This document shows positions 7,525-14,952 of a DNA stretch of 44,111 nucleotides, in pieces; the first letter of the stretch is position 1, and every line of letters begins with the position of its first letter. This DNA comes from Phycicoccus flavus (GTDB lineage: Bacteria > Actinomycetota > Actinomycetes > Actinomycetales > Dermatophilaceae). The notes under the pieces are model-generated. The model worked only from the letters and a program-made list of their open reading frames with translations. It had not been told where the DNA came from and searched no databases. Location of the stretch: positions 1 through 44,111 of the forward strand of contig NZ_SAYU02000034.1 of NCBI RefSeq assembly GCF_004025965.2. Reading direction: 5' to 3'. The position numbers were made by a program, and so were the translations under genes.

Positions 7525-8670
7525 GTGGGCTATTTTTCTATTCTCAGTGAGACGCCTGGGGCGGGTCCTCAAGTCCGCCGTGCGCATGTGAATTTGTGGT
7601 CCCTGCCAAGTCTGGTCCCGGGTCGTCGGCTCTTTTATTTCGACGTCGGAGTAGAGATTCTTGCGGGATCGGAGGCTGTCACAAGCCTCCAGATGATGCT
7701 TCCCTTTCGTGTTGAGGAAGGGCCTTGGCCGGATGGCAGCAAGGTCGCTCAGGACCTCTACGAGTCGTTAACGACCTCAGATACGGCGGAGCTCATCTTT
7801 GGGGGCCCCGTAGGACATCAGACTAGGGCTGGCCATCATTACCTCCAGATCGGGGACTATCCAAATGAATTGAGGCTCACTCGCGTCGACGTGTCAAGTG
7901 TCAAGCGAGTTGACGCGTACACATCGCGGGCCGACTCGTCTCTCTACAAGTTTAACCTCGTGTCCCCCATCAGTCCTGGAGAGCAAGGGTACTTTCGAAT
8001 GCGCTGGCGGGTCTTCGGCGCCTATCCGCTTTGGCGATGGAAGAGAATTAGTGGGGGAGCACGGATGGACCTCCGAATCTCTGACGTGCGCGAAAGTCGC
8101 TATGCCAGTGTTGATCGCTCACTTCGAGACAGAATCCTCGAGATCGAGGAGGTAAACGTCTTCTTGATGGCCTCTCCCAAACTGCAACTCGTCGCGCACA
8201 GTCCGGAGTTTCGGTACCTCCGTATCCTCGAACCTGGAGCATGGACAACGTATCTCAAGGGGGCTCACCGCTTCGGAGGTGGGCGTGGACTGTTGGTCTA
8301 TTACTGGAGGTATCCATCCAAGCAACCCACCAATGGTGGTGCGGTTAGGCGCGTCAATATGAACAATCCCTATCGAGTGTTCCTCGATTTCAATCGTGCT
8401 GCATCGGCCACTTGGTGGGTGCAGATTGTTCGCGTGATGGGTGGCGTGGCCCTTGCGCTCATTGCACTGAAGGGTCTAGACGCCTCGCGCCCGTGGGAGT
8501 GGGATTTCTCGAGCTTGTCATGGAAGAGTATCTTGGCCATCTTGGGGGTGCCCTCCGTGCTCGCGGGTGTGTCTCTGGTGGAGAAGATGAGGACCGCAGT
8601 GGCCGATAGGTTTCTGCGACCCCGTGGGTTGTTCAGGCGTCTTGAGCGCAAGATCTTGAAGAGTGGGTAG
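7525..8670 (+). CDS. Unknown protein with two C-terminal membrane helices
   Basis: A protein of 381 residues with a GTG start at 7525, four bases after the ASCH-gene stop. I do not recognise the family. Residues 1-290 look like a soluble, mostly beta-rich domain with many aromatic residues (several W, Y and F) and no catalytic signature I can name. Two hydrophobic helices follow at about 298-316 and 334-352, then a basic tail (R-F-L-R-P-R-G-L-F-R-R-L-E-R-K). A soluble sensor domain plus a short two-helix membrane module resembles the architecture of membrane-acting effectors in defence operons, but that is inference. TTA codons and low GC match its neighbours. Confidence 0.75.
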   Translation: MGYFSILSETPGAGPQVRRAHVNLWSLPSLVPGRRLFYFDVGVEILAGSEAVTSLQMMLPFRVEEGPWPDGSKVAQDLYESLTTSDTAELIFGGPVGHQTRAGHHYLQIGDYPNELRLTRVDVSSVKRVDAYTSRADSSLYKFNLVSPISPGEQGYFRMRWRVFGAYPLWRWKRISGGARMDLRISDVRESRYASVDRSLRDRILEIEEVNVFLMASPKLQLVAHSPEFRYLRILEPGAWTTYLKGAHRFGGGRGLLVYYWRYPSKQPTNGGAVRRVNMNNPYRVFLDFNRAASATWWVQIVRVMGGVALALIALKGLDASRPWEWDFSSLSWKSILAILGVPSVLAGVSLVEKMRTAVADRFLRPRGLFRRLERKILKSG

Positions 8671-8848
8671 GGCGTCGAGGATGGTGCGCCAGCGCAGCTC
8701 GCAGTCGCATATGGGAAGGACACGACCCCCGATTTAAGCGCGCGTCCGAGCGAGTCGCCCAGTGCCGACGTAACATGCAGCAACGGCCAGGCGGGAAGGG
8801 GCACCCAGGGCCGCACTCACATCCTTCGAGAGCGCCTCGGGAGTGGAC

Positions 8849-9805
8849 ATGGGCGCTGTGATCGAAGAAGTCACCTTGGATGACCTGCTCCGGTCCGTCG
8901 TCGAGTTCGTGCTCGATCAAGGTGAAAGGACCCTCCCGACGAAGGGTCCTGCCCTAGACACTTGGGCTGCGTCCCTCCGGCTCACGAACCCCCGCGCTCG
9001 ATTGAGTCGTACCGAAGGAAGGGGTAGGCTCTTTAGCGCGCTGGGTGAACTTTGCTGGTATCTCTCCGGATCCAACGACACGGATCACATCGCCCATTAC
9101 ATCCGCGCCTATCGAAAGTGCGACGAAGCAGGGAAGGTCCATGGCGGATACGGGCCGCGACTATTCGACGCGGATGGGTCCGGCCAAGTGGACTACGTCA
9201 TCAAGGCCCTCAGGGCGAACCCTTGGACGCGGAAGGCCGTGATCCAGCTCTTCGACCGTTCTGACGTTGCCGCTCCTCATGAGGATGTGCCATGCACCTG
9301 CACTCTCCAGTTTCTTATCCGGGAGGGGCGCCTGCATCTAATTACCTACATGCGCTCCAACGACGCGTGGCTCGGGCTGCCGCACGACATCTTCTGTTTC
9401 ACCATGCTTCAAGAGTTGGTGGCCGTCTCAACCGGCTACCCCTTGGGTGAGTATCAGCACTTCGTGGGGAGCCTTCACCTGTACGAAGCCAACTTCAGCG
9501 AAGCGGAGCACTTCATGGGTGAGGGATGGCAATCCACCTTCCATGAGATGGCCCCGATGCCGGAGCAAGATCCGTGGAGCTCCATCGAGACCCTCCTGGA
9601 CCTTGAAAGGGATATCCGCGAAGGGGCTACTCTCACGGCGGCGGACGTGGAGCAACTGGATGACTACTGGGCGGACCTCGCAAGGATCTTGGCAATCCAC
9701 GCCAGGGCGGCAGTGAAGGACCTAGCGTCCATAGAGGAACTGCGCTCGCAGCTGCGTACTCGGACTTTTGACCTTTTCGTCGACGACCGGCTTGAACGAC
9801 TTTAG
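8849..9805 (+). CDS. Thymidylate-synthase-superfamily enzyme (candidate pyrimidine hydroxymethylase)
   Basis: About 318 residues; I prefer the ATG at 8849 with CGGGAG upstream, and a GTG two codons earlier is possible. It has the thymidylate synthase fold signatures: catalytic Cys in D-V-P-C-T-C-T-L-Q-F (about 149), the phosphate-binding R-S-N-D (about 169-172) in M-R-S-N-D-A-W-L-G-L-P-H-D, and H-L-Y-E-A-N (about 210) matching the H-x-Y motif. In classical ThyA the G-L-P-F-N motif carries the Asn that selects dUMP. Here it is G-L-P-H-D, as in (d)CMP hydroxymethylases. It may therefore use cytidine nucleotides and install a hydroxymethyl group. It leads a three-gene operon with glycosylase-like proteins, so a role in modified-base metabolism is likely. 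Confidence 0.8.
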   Translation: MGAVIEEVTLDDLLRSVVEFVLDQGERTLPTKGPALDTWAASLRLTNPRARLSRTEGRGRLFSALGELCWYLSGSNDTDHIAHYIRAYRKCDEAGKVHGGYGPRLFDADGSGQVDYVIKALRANPWTRKAVIQLFDRSDVAAPHEDVPCTCTLQFLIREGRLHLITYMRSNDAWLGLPHDIFCFTMLQELVAVSTGYPLGEYQHFVGSLHLYEANFSEAEHFMGEGWQSTFHEMAPMPEQDPWSSIETLLDLERDIREGATLTAADVEQLDDYWADLARILAIHARAAVKDLASIEELRSQLRTRTFDLFVDDRLERL

Positions 9806-9816
9806 GAGCGAGACTT

Positions 9817-10608
9817 TTGTACTCGACCATGACAACTCTCATTGACCGACTTGAGAGCGGGGAGATATCGCAAGTGTTGGACTGGGGATGTCCAGTGCCC
9901 TTCTTCGGCGACTACTCGTCGGCCTCCGTCGCCACGGTTGGCATCAATCCGAGCAATCGTGAGTTCGTCAATGTGTCTGGTGCAGAGCTGTCTGACAGTC
10001 AACGGCGACTTCCAACTTTGAGCTCTCTTGGAAGAAGTTCCTGGGCGGAAGTCAGCGGCGAGCAGCTTGTAGAGATTGTCAATGCCTGCAGGCTCTACTT
10101 CAGGGCCAACCCGTACGATCGCTGGTTTCAGGTGCTCGAAAGACTATTGTCCGGAACGGCCACTTTCTATGGCACGAATCCAAGTGCCTGCCACCTCGAT
10201 TTAATTCCCTATGCGACCGAGGGAAAGTGGGGAAACTTGCCTGCGAAGGACCAGCGCGCTTTGCTCAACGGGTCTCGGGACGCATTGGGTTTAATTCTTC
10301 GAGACTCCGGAATCCGCATGCTAATCCTTAACGGGGCATCCGTGGTTCGCGAGTTCGATCGCCTCCTCGACCAACCGTTAACGGCGAAGGAAATGGAGGG
10401 TTGGGCGCTCCCGCGTAGCTCGGGTTCCGACATTCCGGGTTACGCATACACCGGAACTATCACTGAACTCGGTGGCGTGGAGCTAGCCGAGTCGGTGCGG
10501 GTATTCGGCTACAACCACAACCTTCAGAGCAGCTTCGGCGTAACCGCCGAGGTCGTCCGGAACATCTCTGTATGGCTCTGCGCAAAAATTGATCGGGCTC
10601 AATTATGA
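9817..10608 (+). CDS. Uracil-DNA-glycosylase-superfamily-like protein
   Basis: A protein of 263 residues. The TTG at 9817 is preferred because AGGAG ends eight bases upstream, overlapping the stop of the previous gene; an ATG lies at 9829. Motifs resemble the UDG fold: V-A-T-V-G-I-N-P-S-N-R-E-F (about 38-50, the water-activating/base-pocket loop), C-H-L-D-L-I-P-Y-A-T (about 125-133), L-I-L-N-G-A-S-V (about 169-176) and G-Y-N-H-N-L-Q-S-S-F (about 231-240, corresponding to the H-P-S-P loop). I do not know a characterised member. The motifs suggest base recognition or excision, perhaps of a modified pyrimidine made by the upstream enzyme. TTA codons are present. Its stop overlaps the next start. 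Confidence 0.6.
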   Translation: MYSTMTTLIDRLESGEISQVLDWGCPVPFFGDYSSASVATVGINPSNREFVNVSGAELSDSQRRLPTLSSLGRSSWAEVSGEQLVEIVNACRLYFRANPYDRWFQVLERLLSGTATFYGTNPSACHLDLIPYATEGKWGNLPAKDQRALLNGSRDALGLILRDSGIRMLILNGASVVREFDRLLDQPLTAKEMEGWALPRSSGSDIPGYAYTGTITELGGVELAESVRVFGYNHNLQSSFGVTAEVVRNISVWLCAKIDRAQL

Positions 10609-11540
10609 AGCCGGCCGACAGAGAGGAAGGCGAACGCCTCTCAGCGGCGCTTAGGGAGCTAAGGCGGGCACTTCCGATGCCAGGGATATCACATCCAAAG
10701 CGGCTTGAGGTTCTCGTCGAGCAAATCATCGAAAGTCTCCGTCGGAACGAATACATTCAACGCCTGAGGGGTCGCGACCTCCCATCCTCATCGGCGGACC
10801 CGAACTCACCTACCTTCGATCCGCTGATGGCAGCTATCCGCCACGCGAAGGCAGGAGCCGTTGATGATGCCTGCTGGATGGTCTTTCTCTACGTGCATTT
10901 TGGAAAACACCGCACGGGTGGTTGGCGCTACGCGAGCAACGTCTTTGGAAAACTCGGTCAAGGCGGAGCGTGGGATTGGGCGGCGATCTCGCGAGACGTG
11001 CCCGCCTTCAGGAACTGGCTAGATCGGAACCAGGTCGAGCTGCGACGACGCGACATTCCCGGTGGCTTCGGCAACCACAGGAAGTACGAGAGCCTTGCTG
11101 GCTGGTCACCAGCTGGTACCGGCGAAGTCGTGGCCTCGTATGTTGCACTGATCCTCGGCCGTGGGGGTCATGCAGCATTGCTGGCCAGTCTCAAGAGCGC
11201 CAGAACGCCAGAGGAGGCCTTCGAGGCGCTCTATCAAGAACTGCGCCGGGTGCATCGGTTCGGCAGGACGGCGGCCTTCGATTACTCCATGCTCATCTCG
11301 AAGTTGGCAATCGCTGAGGTTCGACCCGGACACTCATACCTTGAGGGAGCTACGGGGCCCCTGAGTGGCGCGAGGGCTCTCTTCGGCACCGATGCCCACG
11401 GTCATCAAAGGTCGGCGAAAGAACTTCGACCTCACGTAGCACGACTCCAGGAGGCCCTCGGCGTGAGCTTCGACGTGGTTGAGGATGCACTCTGCAACTG
11501 GCAGAAGAGCCCTGGCTCCTTCAAGCCATTTCGAGGCTAG
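10605..11540 (+). CDS. Helical protein resembling thymine-hypermodification pyrophosphorylases (aGPT-Pplase-like)
   Basis: A protein of 311 residues whose ATG overlaps the UDG-like stop by four bases. It is largely helical with two conserved-looking blocks: F-G-K-H-R-T-G-G-W-R-Y-A-S-N-V-F-G-K-L-G (about 99-118, with W-D-W following) and G-G-F-G-N-H-R-K-Y-E-S-L (about 153-164). This pattern recalls the alpha-glutamyl/putrescinyl-thymine pyrophosphorylase families, which phages use to build hypermodified thymines and which have a HhH-glycosylase-like fold. The assignment is from memory of the motif and is moderate. An alternative is a DNA glycosylase-like protein of unknown specificity. It ends 19 bases past the stop of the convergent ImmA gene, with overlapping 3' ends. 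Confidence 0.55.
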   Translation: MKPADREEGERLSAALRELRRALPMPGISHPKRLEVLVEQIIESLRRNEYIQRLRGRDLPSSSADPNSPTFDPLMAAIRHAKAGAVDDACWMVFLYVHFGKHRTGGWRYASNVFGKLGQGGAWDWAAISRDVPAFRNWLDRNQVELRRRDIPGGFGNHRKYESLAGWSPAGTGEVVASYVALILGRGGHAALLASLKSARTPEEAFEALYQELRRVHRFGRTAAFDYSMLISKLAIAEVRPGHSYLEGATGPLSGARALFGTDAHGHQRSAKELRPHVARLQEALGVSFDVVEDALCNWQKSPGSFKPFRG

Positions 11541-12618
11541 TCCCGTTCCACCGGAATCGTCGCTTAAGGTAGTTCATCTCGTGGAACCCTAGGCGCCCCG
11601 AGAACTGGAGCTGGCCGACGACAACGCCCGGCGAGACGCCAACTTCATGCGCTAGGCGGATAACATCTCTCGCTGCCAGCTTGCGCGTCGGGACCGCAGA
11701 ACGCAGGTGCGGGGGGAACAGGGTCTCTCCCGCAAATCGGTCCGCCTCGAGCTCTACTCCGTTTATCGCTTCGATATCCTGATGACTGAAGTCATCAACG
11801 TAGATTTCCCCAGCACCGTGCAGGAGGACGTGCCCCACCTCATGGAAGAACGTGAACCAGAAATGATCATCTGCGAGGTAGCGACCACTAAGAGCGATCA
11901 ACGGCGTTCCTCCGTCCAAGAAGCGTGCAACACCGCTGGCCGGACAACCTGACGGGGAACGCACCACCGCCACCAGCACGCCAGCGGCTCCACATAGTTC
12001 CGTCAACTTGGGGATGAACTCAGCTGGATCCTTGATTCTCGTCAACGCACGCAGCTGACTCAGCGATGATCGAAGGGCCCCCGGACTCCATCGCGCTGCA
12101 GAGAGAGTCCGAGACTGAATCTCTGCTTGCCTGAGCCAGGCAGCGACAGCAACTTCGCTTGTGCTGGCCTTGGTCGAGGTCCTGAACTTGGCTGAGGACA
12201 GCATCCGCCCATAGGAGCCGTTCCACGAAGCCACGTCTGGGACGTCGAAGTACTGCAAGCAGGCGTCAATCCGGGCGATCCAGTCGTCGGTCTTCGGAAG
12301 CCAACCAAAAGACCGCATGTCCTTCGTTGGCAGCGACCTCGCCCAGGCGTCAGCGGCCAACCGCGACTGATCCTCGTGGTACTGGGCCTCGCGCGTCATC
12401 CAGAACTGGGCGTTCCCCCCGAGCACGCCGGCCAGCACTCGTGCCGTCTCCAGATCAATGCCCTCGGCCCCGTCCAGCAGACGGGACACCCGTTCCTCAG
12501 CCCAGCCGAGGCCGTCCGCCAAGTCCTCCGACGTCAGTTCACGTTCGTCAAGAACGTCACGGATCGTGTCACCTGGAGGCGAGGCCCAGCGGGGTGCGAA
12601 GCTAGATGGCGCGAGCAT
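11521..12618 (-). CDS. XRE-family antitoxin fused to ImmA/IrrE-type metallopeptidase
   Basis: A protein of 365 residues. An N-terminal Cro/C1-type HTH (about 17-75) has the HigA-like sequence D-L-A-D-G-L-G-W-A-E-E-R-V-S-R-L-L. After a helical linker, the C-terminal domain carries the zinc-peptidase motif F-F-H-E-V-G-H (H259, E260, H263) and the third-ligand helix V-E-L-E-A-D-R-F-A (about 288-295). This architecture is found in antitoxins of HigB-type systems and in phage/ICE repressors cleaved on stress. The start (ATG at 12618) lies 17 bases inside the toxin gene, so both form one operon read leftwards. Its 3' end overlaps the convergent helical protein gene. Confidence 0.9.
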   Translation of the reverse strand: MLAPSSFAPRWASPPGDTIRDVLDERELTSEDLADGLGWAEERVSRLLDGAEGIDLETARVLAGVLGGNAQFWMTREAQYHEDQSRLAADAWARSLPTKDMRSFGWLPKTDDWIARIDACLQYFDVPDVASWNGSYGRMLSSAKFRTSTKASTSEVAVAAWLRQAEIQSRTLSAARWSPGALRSSLSQLRALTRIKDPAEFIPKLTELCGAAGVLVAVVRSPSGCPASGVARFLDGGTPLIALSGRYLADDHFWFTFFHEVGHVLLHGAGEIYVDDFSHQDIEAINGVELEADRFAGETLFPPHLRSAVPTRKLAARDVIRLAHEVGVSPGVVVGQLQFSGRLGFHEMNYLKRRFRWNGTSLEMA

Positions 12619-12943
12619 GAGCCCCGGTCCTCTCTATGCCAACGATCTTCAAGCGTCGAACGCGATCCCAATCTATCTCCCCGTCCTGACGCACTGGACA
12701 GGTCTGGTGATTGGCCACGCCGATGAGGATGTAGTCCGACGCGAGGCGGATCTCCACTTGCGGATCGCCGGAAGTGGCCAGAGACGGTGAACCCGCCACC
12801 AGCGAAAGTGGTGAATCCGCAGCTCGGATGTCAGCAACTCGGCGGATCAGGCTCGCAACCACCAAGGGCGGGTAGTGCTTCGCCGCCTCCATCGGCTCTT
12901 CGCAAGCGGTTCGAAGCCGTCGAGTCTGGAAGGCGAGTTCCAC
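12602..12943 (-). CDS. HigB/RelE-like toxin
   Basis: A protein of 113 residues starting at the GTG at 12943, behind GGGAGG; the frame extends to an ATG at 12994, but that version lacks a ribosome-binding site. The sequence starts V-E-L-A-F-Q-T-R-R-L-R-T-A-C-E, the typical opening of HigB/RelE-superfamily killer proteins. It continues with R-V-A-D-I-R-A-A-D-S-P-L-S-L, then a beta-rich C-terminus ending in I-V-G-I-E. Such toxins are ribosome-dependent mRNA endonucleases. The antitoxin with HTH and ImmA domain overlaps downstream. The toxin-first order is normal for HigBA. The pair probably stabilises the island. Confidence 0.8.
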   Translation of the reverse strand: MELAFQTRRLRTACEEPMEAAKHYPPLVVASLIRRVADIRAADSPLSLVAGSPSLATSGDPQVEIRLASDYILIGVANHQTCPVRQDGEIDWDRVRRLKIVGIERTGAHARAI

Positions 12944-13150
12944 GGCACTCCCTCCCGCTGCCGACACTGAGCCATCCGCGCCCACCTGGAACAACTACGA
13001 CTACAGCCCCGGACTCATCACCGGCCTCACCGTTCTGGAGAGGGTACCTCTTCGTGAGGACTTCCTTACTGGCTCAAGTGCAGCTCCGCCGGGAGAGGTC
13101 ACCACGGCCCTTAGCGGGCGCAGAGGCGCAGGCGCGGTGGGTCGTTCTAC

Positions 13151-13579
13151 TCAACGCAGCCGTCGAGCCATCGCGTCCAGGAGGCTGTTGACGGCGAGGG
13201 TCAGCGTGGGCAGATCTCGGTCGTAGACGCGCCCCGTGTCGAGCCGTTCGGCGAGCTCACTGAGTATCCCTGCGTAGTCTTCAACCGTCCGAGGCCGGGG
13301 GTCGACCGGAACGGCGACGCGGTGATGCTCGACGACCTTTACGGTACGGACGGACTCGATGATTCGGTCACGAACTTCGACGGCGGACAGGCCCGATTCA
13401 GCGGCCCGGCGCTGCTCCCATGCGCGGTGCCGGCAGGTGGGGGAGCACCACTTTGGGACCCTGCCGCGCGCCGGTACGGGTACGTCTGTACCGCACCATC
13501 CGCAGGTCACAACCTGCCCAGGTGCGCGCGGAGATCGACGTTTCCGGTTGGCCGCTGGCTCGGGTGGCTCTGCGCTCAT
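13151..13579 (-). CDS. Small zinc-ribbon protein
   Basis: About 142 residues if started at the ATG at 13579; an in-frame ATG 24 codons upstream (13651) is less likely because no ribosome-binding site precedes it. A four-Cys zinc knuckle is seen as C-G-W-C-G (26, 29) and W-C-S-P-T-C-R (45, 49), followed by H-R-A-W-E-Q-R-R. This is the pattern of small FCS-like zinc fingers in actinobacterial accessory proteins. The C-terminal half is helical and charged. Function unknown; nucleic-acid or protein binding is plausible. A possible promoter lies in the AT-richer sequence around 13620-13650. Confidence 0.65.
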   Translation of the reverse strand: MSAEPPEPAANRKRRSPRAPGQVVTCGWCGTDVPVPARGRVPKWCSPTCRHRAWEQRRAAESGLSAVEVRDRIIESVRTVKVVEHHRVAVPVDPRPRTVEDYAGILSELAERLDTGRVYDRDLPTLTLAVNSLLDAMARRLR

Positions 13580-13839
13580 GAGCACCGCCTCGTGCGCACG
13601 ATCGATGCGTGATTTGGTCGTCACAACGATATACCGAGGTCCGGAATGCATGAGGTGTGCGGCTGACGGGGTTCTGGGAAATCGGGGGTGTCGTCAGCGG
13701 CCGGTGGATCGCCCTGTGGGACGGGGCGACGGCGTCAGGAGACTTCGAGCCGAGGCAGGGAAGAGACCGCAGGGCGGATAGCCGAAGCGGGAAGCTCGAA
13801 AGCCCGTGTACCCAGCGCGTGCCGTGGCAGGTTGGGCGC

Positions 13840-14430
13840 ATGGGGAGCGTGGACATCGCCGTTGAGACTCTCGCCCTAGCGGGCGTGAAGTATGCCCCCG
13901 GGCTGAGCGCGGACGAGCTGAGGGCCGTCGAGCAACGCTTCGGCATCACCTTCGCTCGATCACAGCGCGAGTTCCTCTCGCGGGTGCTGCCGGTCGAGGG
14001 GCCGCAGGTGACCGAGCGAGCCGCGTGGCCGGACTGGCGGCACGGAACGACCGAGGAGCTCATGGGCCGTCTGACCTGGCCAACCGACGGCGTCGTCTTC
14101 GACGTCCTCCACGACGCCTTTTGGCCGGCGTCATGGGGCTCGCGTCCAGTGGGCAAGGGTGACGCGGAGGCTGTCGCGAGATCACGGCTTGGCGATGTCC
14201 CGGCCCTCGTTCCCCTCTTCGGTCACCGATACTTTCCGGCCAGGCCGACCAACGAAGACCCGCCGGTGTTTTCCGTGTGGCAGACAGATGTCATCTACTA
14301 CGGCGACGACATCGCGGATTGGTCGGCGCGCGAGTTCGGGGGAGATCCGCATCCACGGACGATCAGCCCCGACCGCCGGACCCCCTTCTGGTCGGACCTT
14401 GTCGACGGGGCCGAGTCAGAGGACCTATGA
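13840..14430 (+). CDS. SMI1/KNR4 (SUKH)-like protein
   Basis: A protein of 196 residues; the ATG at 13840 is chosen because the sequence upstream in frame is not protein-like. It opens with L-S-A-D-E-L-R-A-V-E-Q-R-F-G-I-T-F, the helix that begins SUKH-type domains, and ends with F-S-V-W-Q-T-D-V-I-Y-Y-G-D-D, typical of a widespread actinobacterial family annotated SMI1/KNR4. SUKH proteins often serve as immunity proteins to toxins, but many are free-standing with no known partner, as here. The last six bases overlap the convergent gene. Composition is richer in GC than the middle of the island. Confidence 0.7.
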   Translation: MGSVDIAVETLALAGVKYAPGLSADELRAVEQRFGITFARSQREFLSRVLPVEGPQVTERAAWPDWRHGTTEELMGRLTWPTDGVVFDVLHDAFWPASWGSRPVGKGDAEAVARSRLGDVPALVPLFGHRYFPARPTNEDPPVFSVWQTDVIYYGDDIADWSAREFGGDPHPRTISPDRRTPFWSDLVDGAESEDL

Positions 14431-14772
14431 CGCGCTGAACTCCGCGACGACCTCGATGAGGCCGACGATGTTGTCGTTCAGCGCTTGGAGGTCCTCGGCT
14501 GGGATCCAGTACTCGAGGATCGTCGAGCCGCCGACCTGCTGGACGTCATAGGCGGCGAGGAAGGACGTCAGCACCTCGAAGCGCGTGACGTAGCCGGCGC
14601 CGCTCGCCTTGACGTTCCAGTCGCGCGCGATCCTCGTCGCGTACTCCTCGCTGAGGACCGGGTAGAAGATCGGCTGGTCCGGTAGCCGCGGTGGCCACGC
14701 GCGCCAGCCCGACGCCTCGACCAGGGCCAACTCGGCGGGCCCGGTCGGTCGCCACAGCGTCACCGTCTCCAT
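14425..14772 (-). CDS. Conserved protein of the 'ADP-ribosylation/crystallin J1' type
   Basis: A protein of 115 residues matching a family common in Actinobacteria that databases call ADP-ribosylation/crystallin J1. The visible signatures are T-L-W-R-P-T-G-P-A-E-L-A-L-V-E, Q-P-I-F-Y-P-V-L-S-E-E-Y-A and a C-terminal E-Y-W-I-P-A-E-D-L. The name is historical; no ADP-ribosylglycohydrolase motif is present, and the function is unknown. The protein is compact, without signal or membrane segments. It is convergent with the SUKH gene and is the last cargo gene before the tRNA-Arg end of the island. Confidence 0.75.
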   Translation of the reverse strand: METVTLWRPTGPAELALVEASGWRAWPPRLPDQPIFYPVLSEEYATRIARDWNVKASGAGYVTRFEVLTSFLAAYDVQQVGGSTILEYWIPAEDLQALNDNIVGLIEVVAEFSAS

Positions 14773-14836
14773 CAGGCCAGCGTGACAGGAACCTGCAGAG
14801 CGGCGCCTGCGGATAACGGGACAGGGGCCGCTGAGA

Positions 14837-14854
14837 CGTGCAACAGGCGTGCAA
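14837..14854 (-). repeat. 18-bp TTGCACG tandem motif, copy 2 (inverted)
   Basis: On the minus strand this reads TTGCACGCCTGTTGCACG, matching copies 1 and 3 except for the two central bases. It lies about 110 bases inside the tRNA-Arg core and opposes copy 3, a layout common for integrase arm sites. Confidence 0.65.
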
Positions 14855-14889
14855 CAGCGGGCCTGGCGCCGAGAGGCTCAATTGACCTG

Positions 14890-14907
14890 TTGCACGGTTG
14901 TTGCACG
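14890..14907 (+). repeat. 18-bp TTGCACG tandem motif, copy 3
   Basis: This copy reads TTGCACGGTTGTTGCACG, in the same orientation as copy 1 in front of the integrase. It lies about 60 bases inside the shared 12-mer of tRNA-Arg. Together with copy 2 it probably forms the right-arm binding array of the integrative element. Confidence 0.65.
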
Positions 14908-14929
14908 CTCGACCCCTGGAAACACATCA

Positions 14930-14950
14930 CCGCAGGTCAGAGACCTGCGG
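14930..14950 (-). terminator. Hairpin terminator behind tRNA-Arg
   Basis: A perfect 9-bp stem, CCGCAGGTC/GACCTGCGG, with a 3-base loop lies two bases beyond the tRNA 3' end. On the minus strand it is followed by TGATGTGTTTCC. It fits an intrinsic terminator for the tRNA transcript, although the T-tract is weak. Confidence 0.6.
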
Positions 14951-14952
14951 TA

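Noticed and set aside
8849-9805. Naming the TS-like gene thyA
   Set aside because: The Asn that selects dUMP is replaced by Asp, and the island context points to a specialised enzyme.
12944-12994. A longer toxin start at the ATG at 12994
   Set aside because: The extra 17 residues are Gly/Ser/Ala-rich without a ribosome-binding site, whereas GGGAGG precedes the GTG at 12943 and gives the usual HigB N-terminus.
14837-14907. The inverted TTGCACG copies as a CRISPR or terminator
   Set aside because: Only two units with unequal spacing and no spacers; the third copy lies 10 kb away by the integrase, which fits arm sites better.
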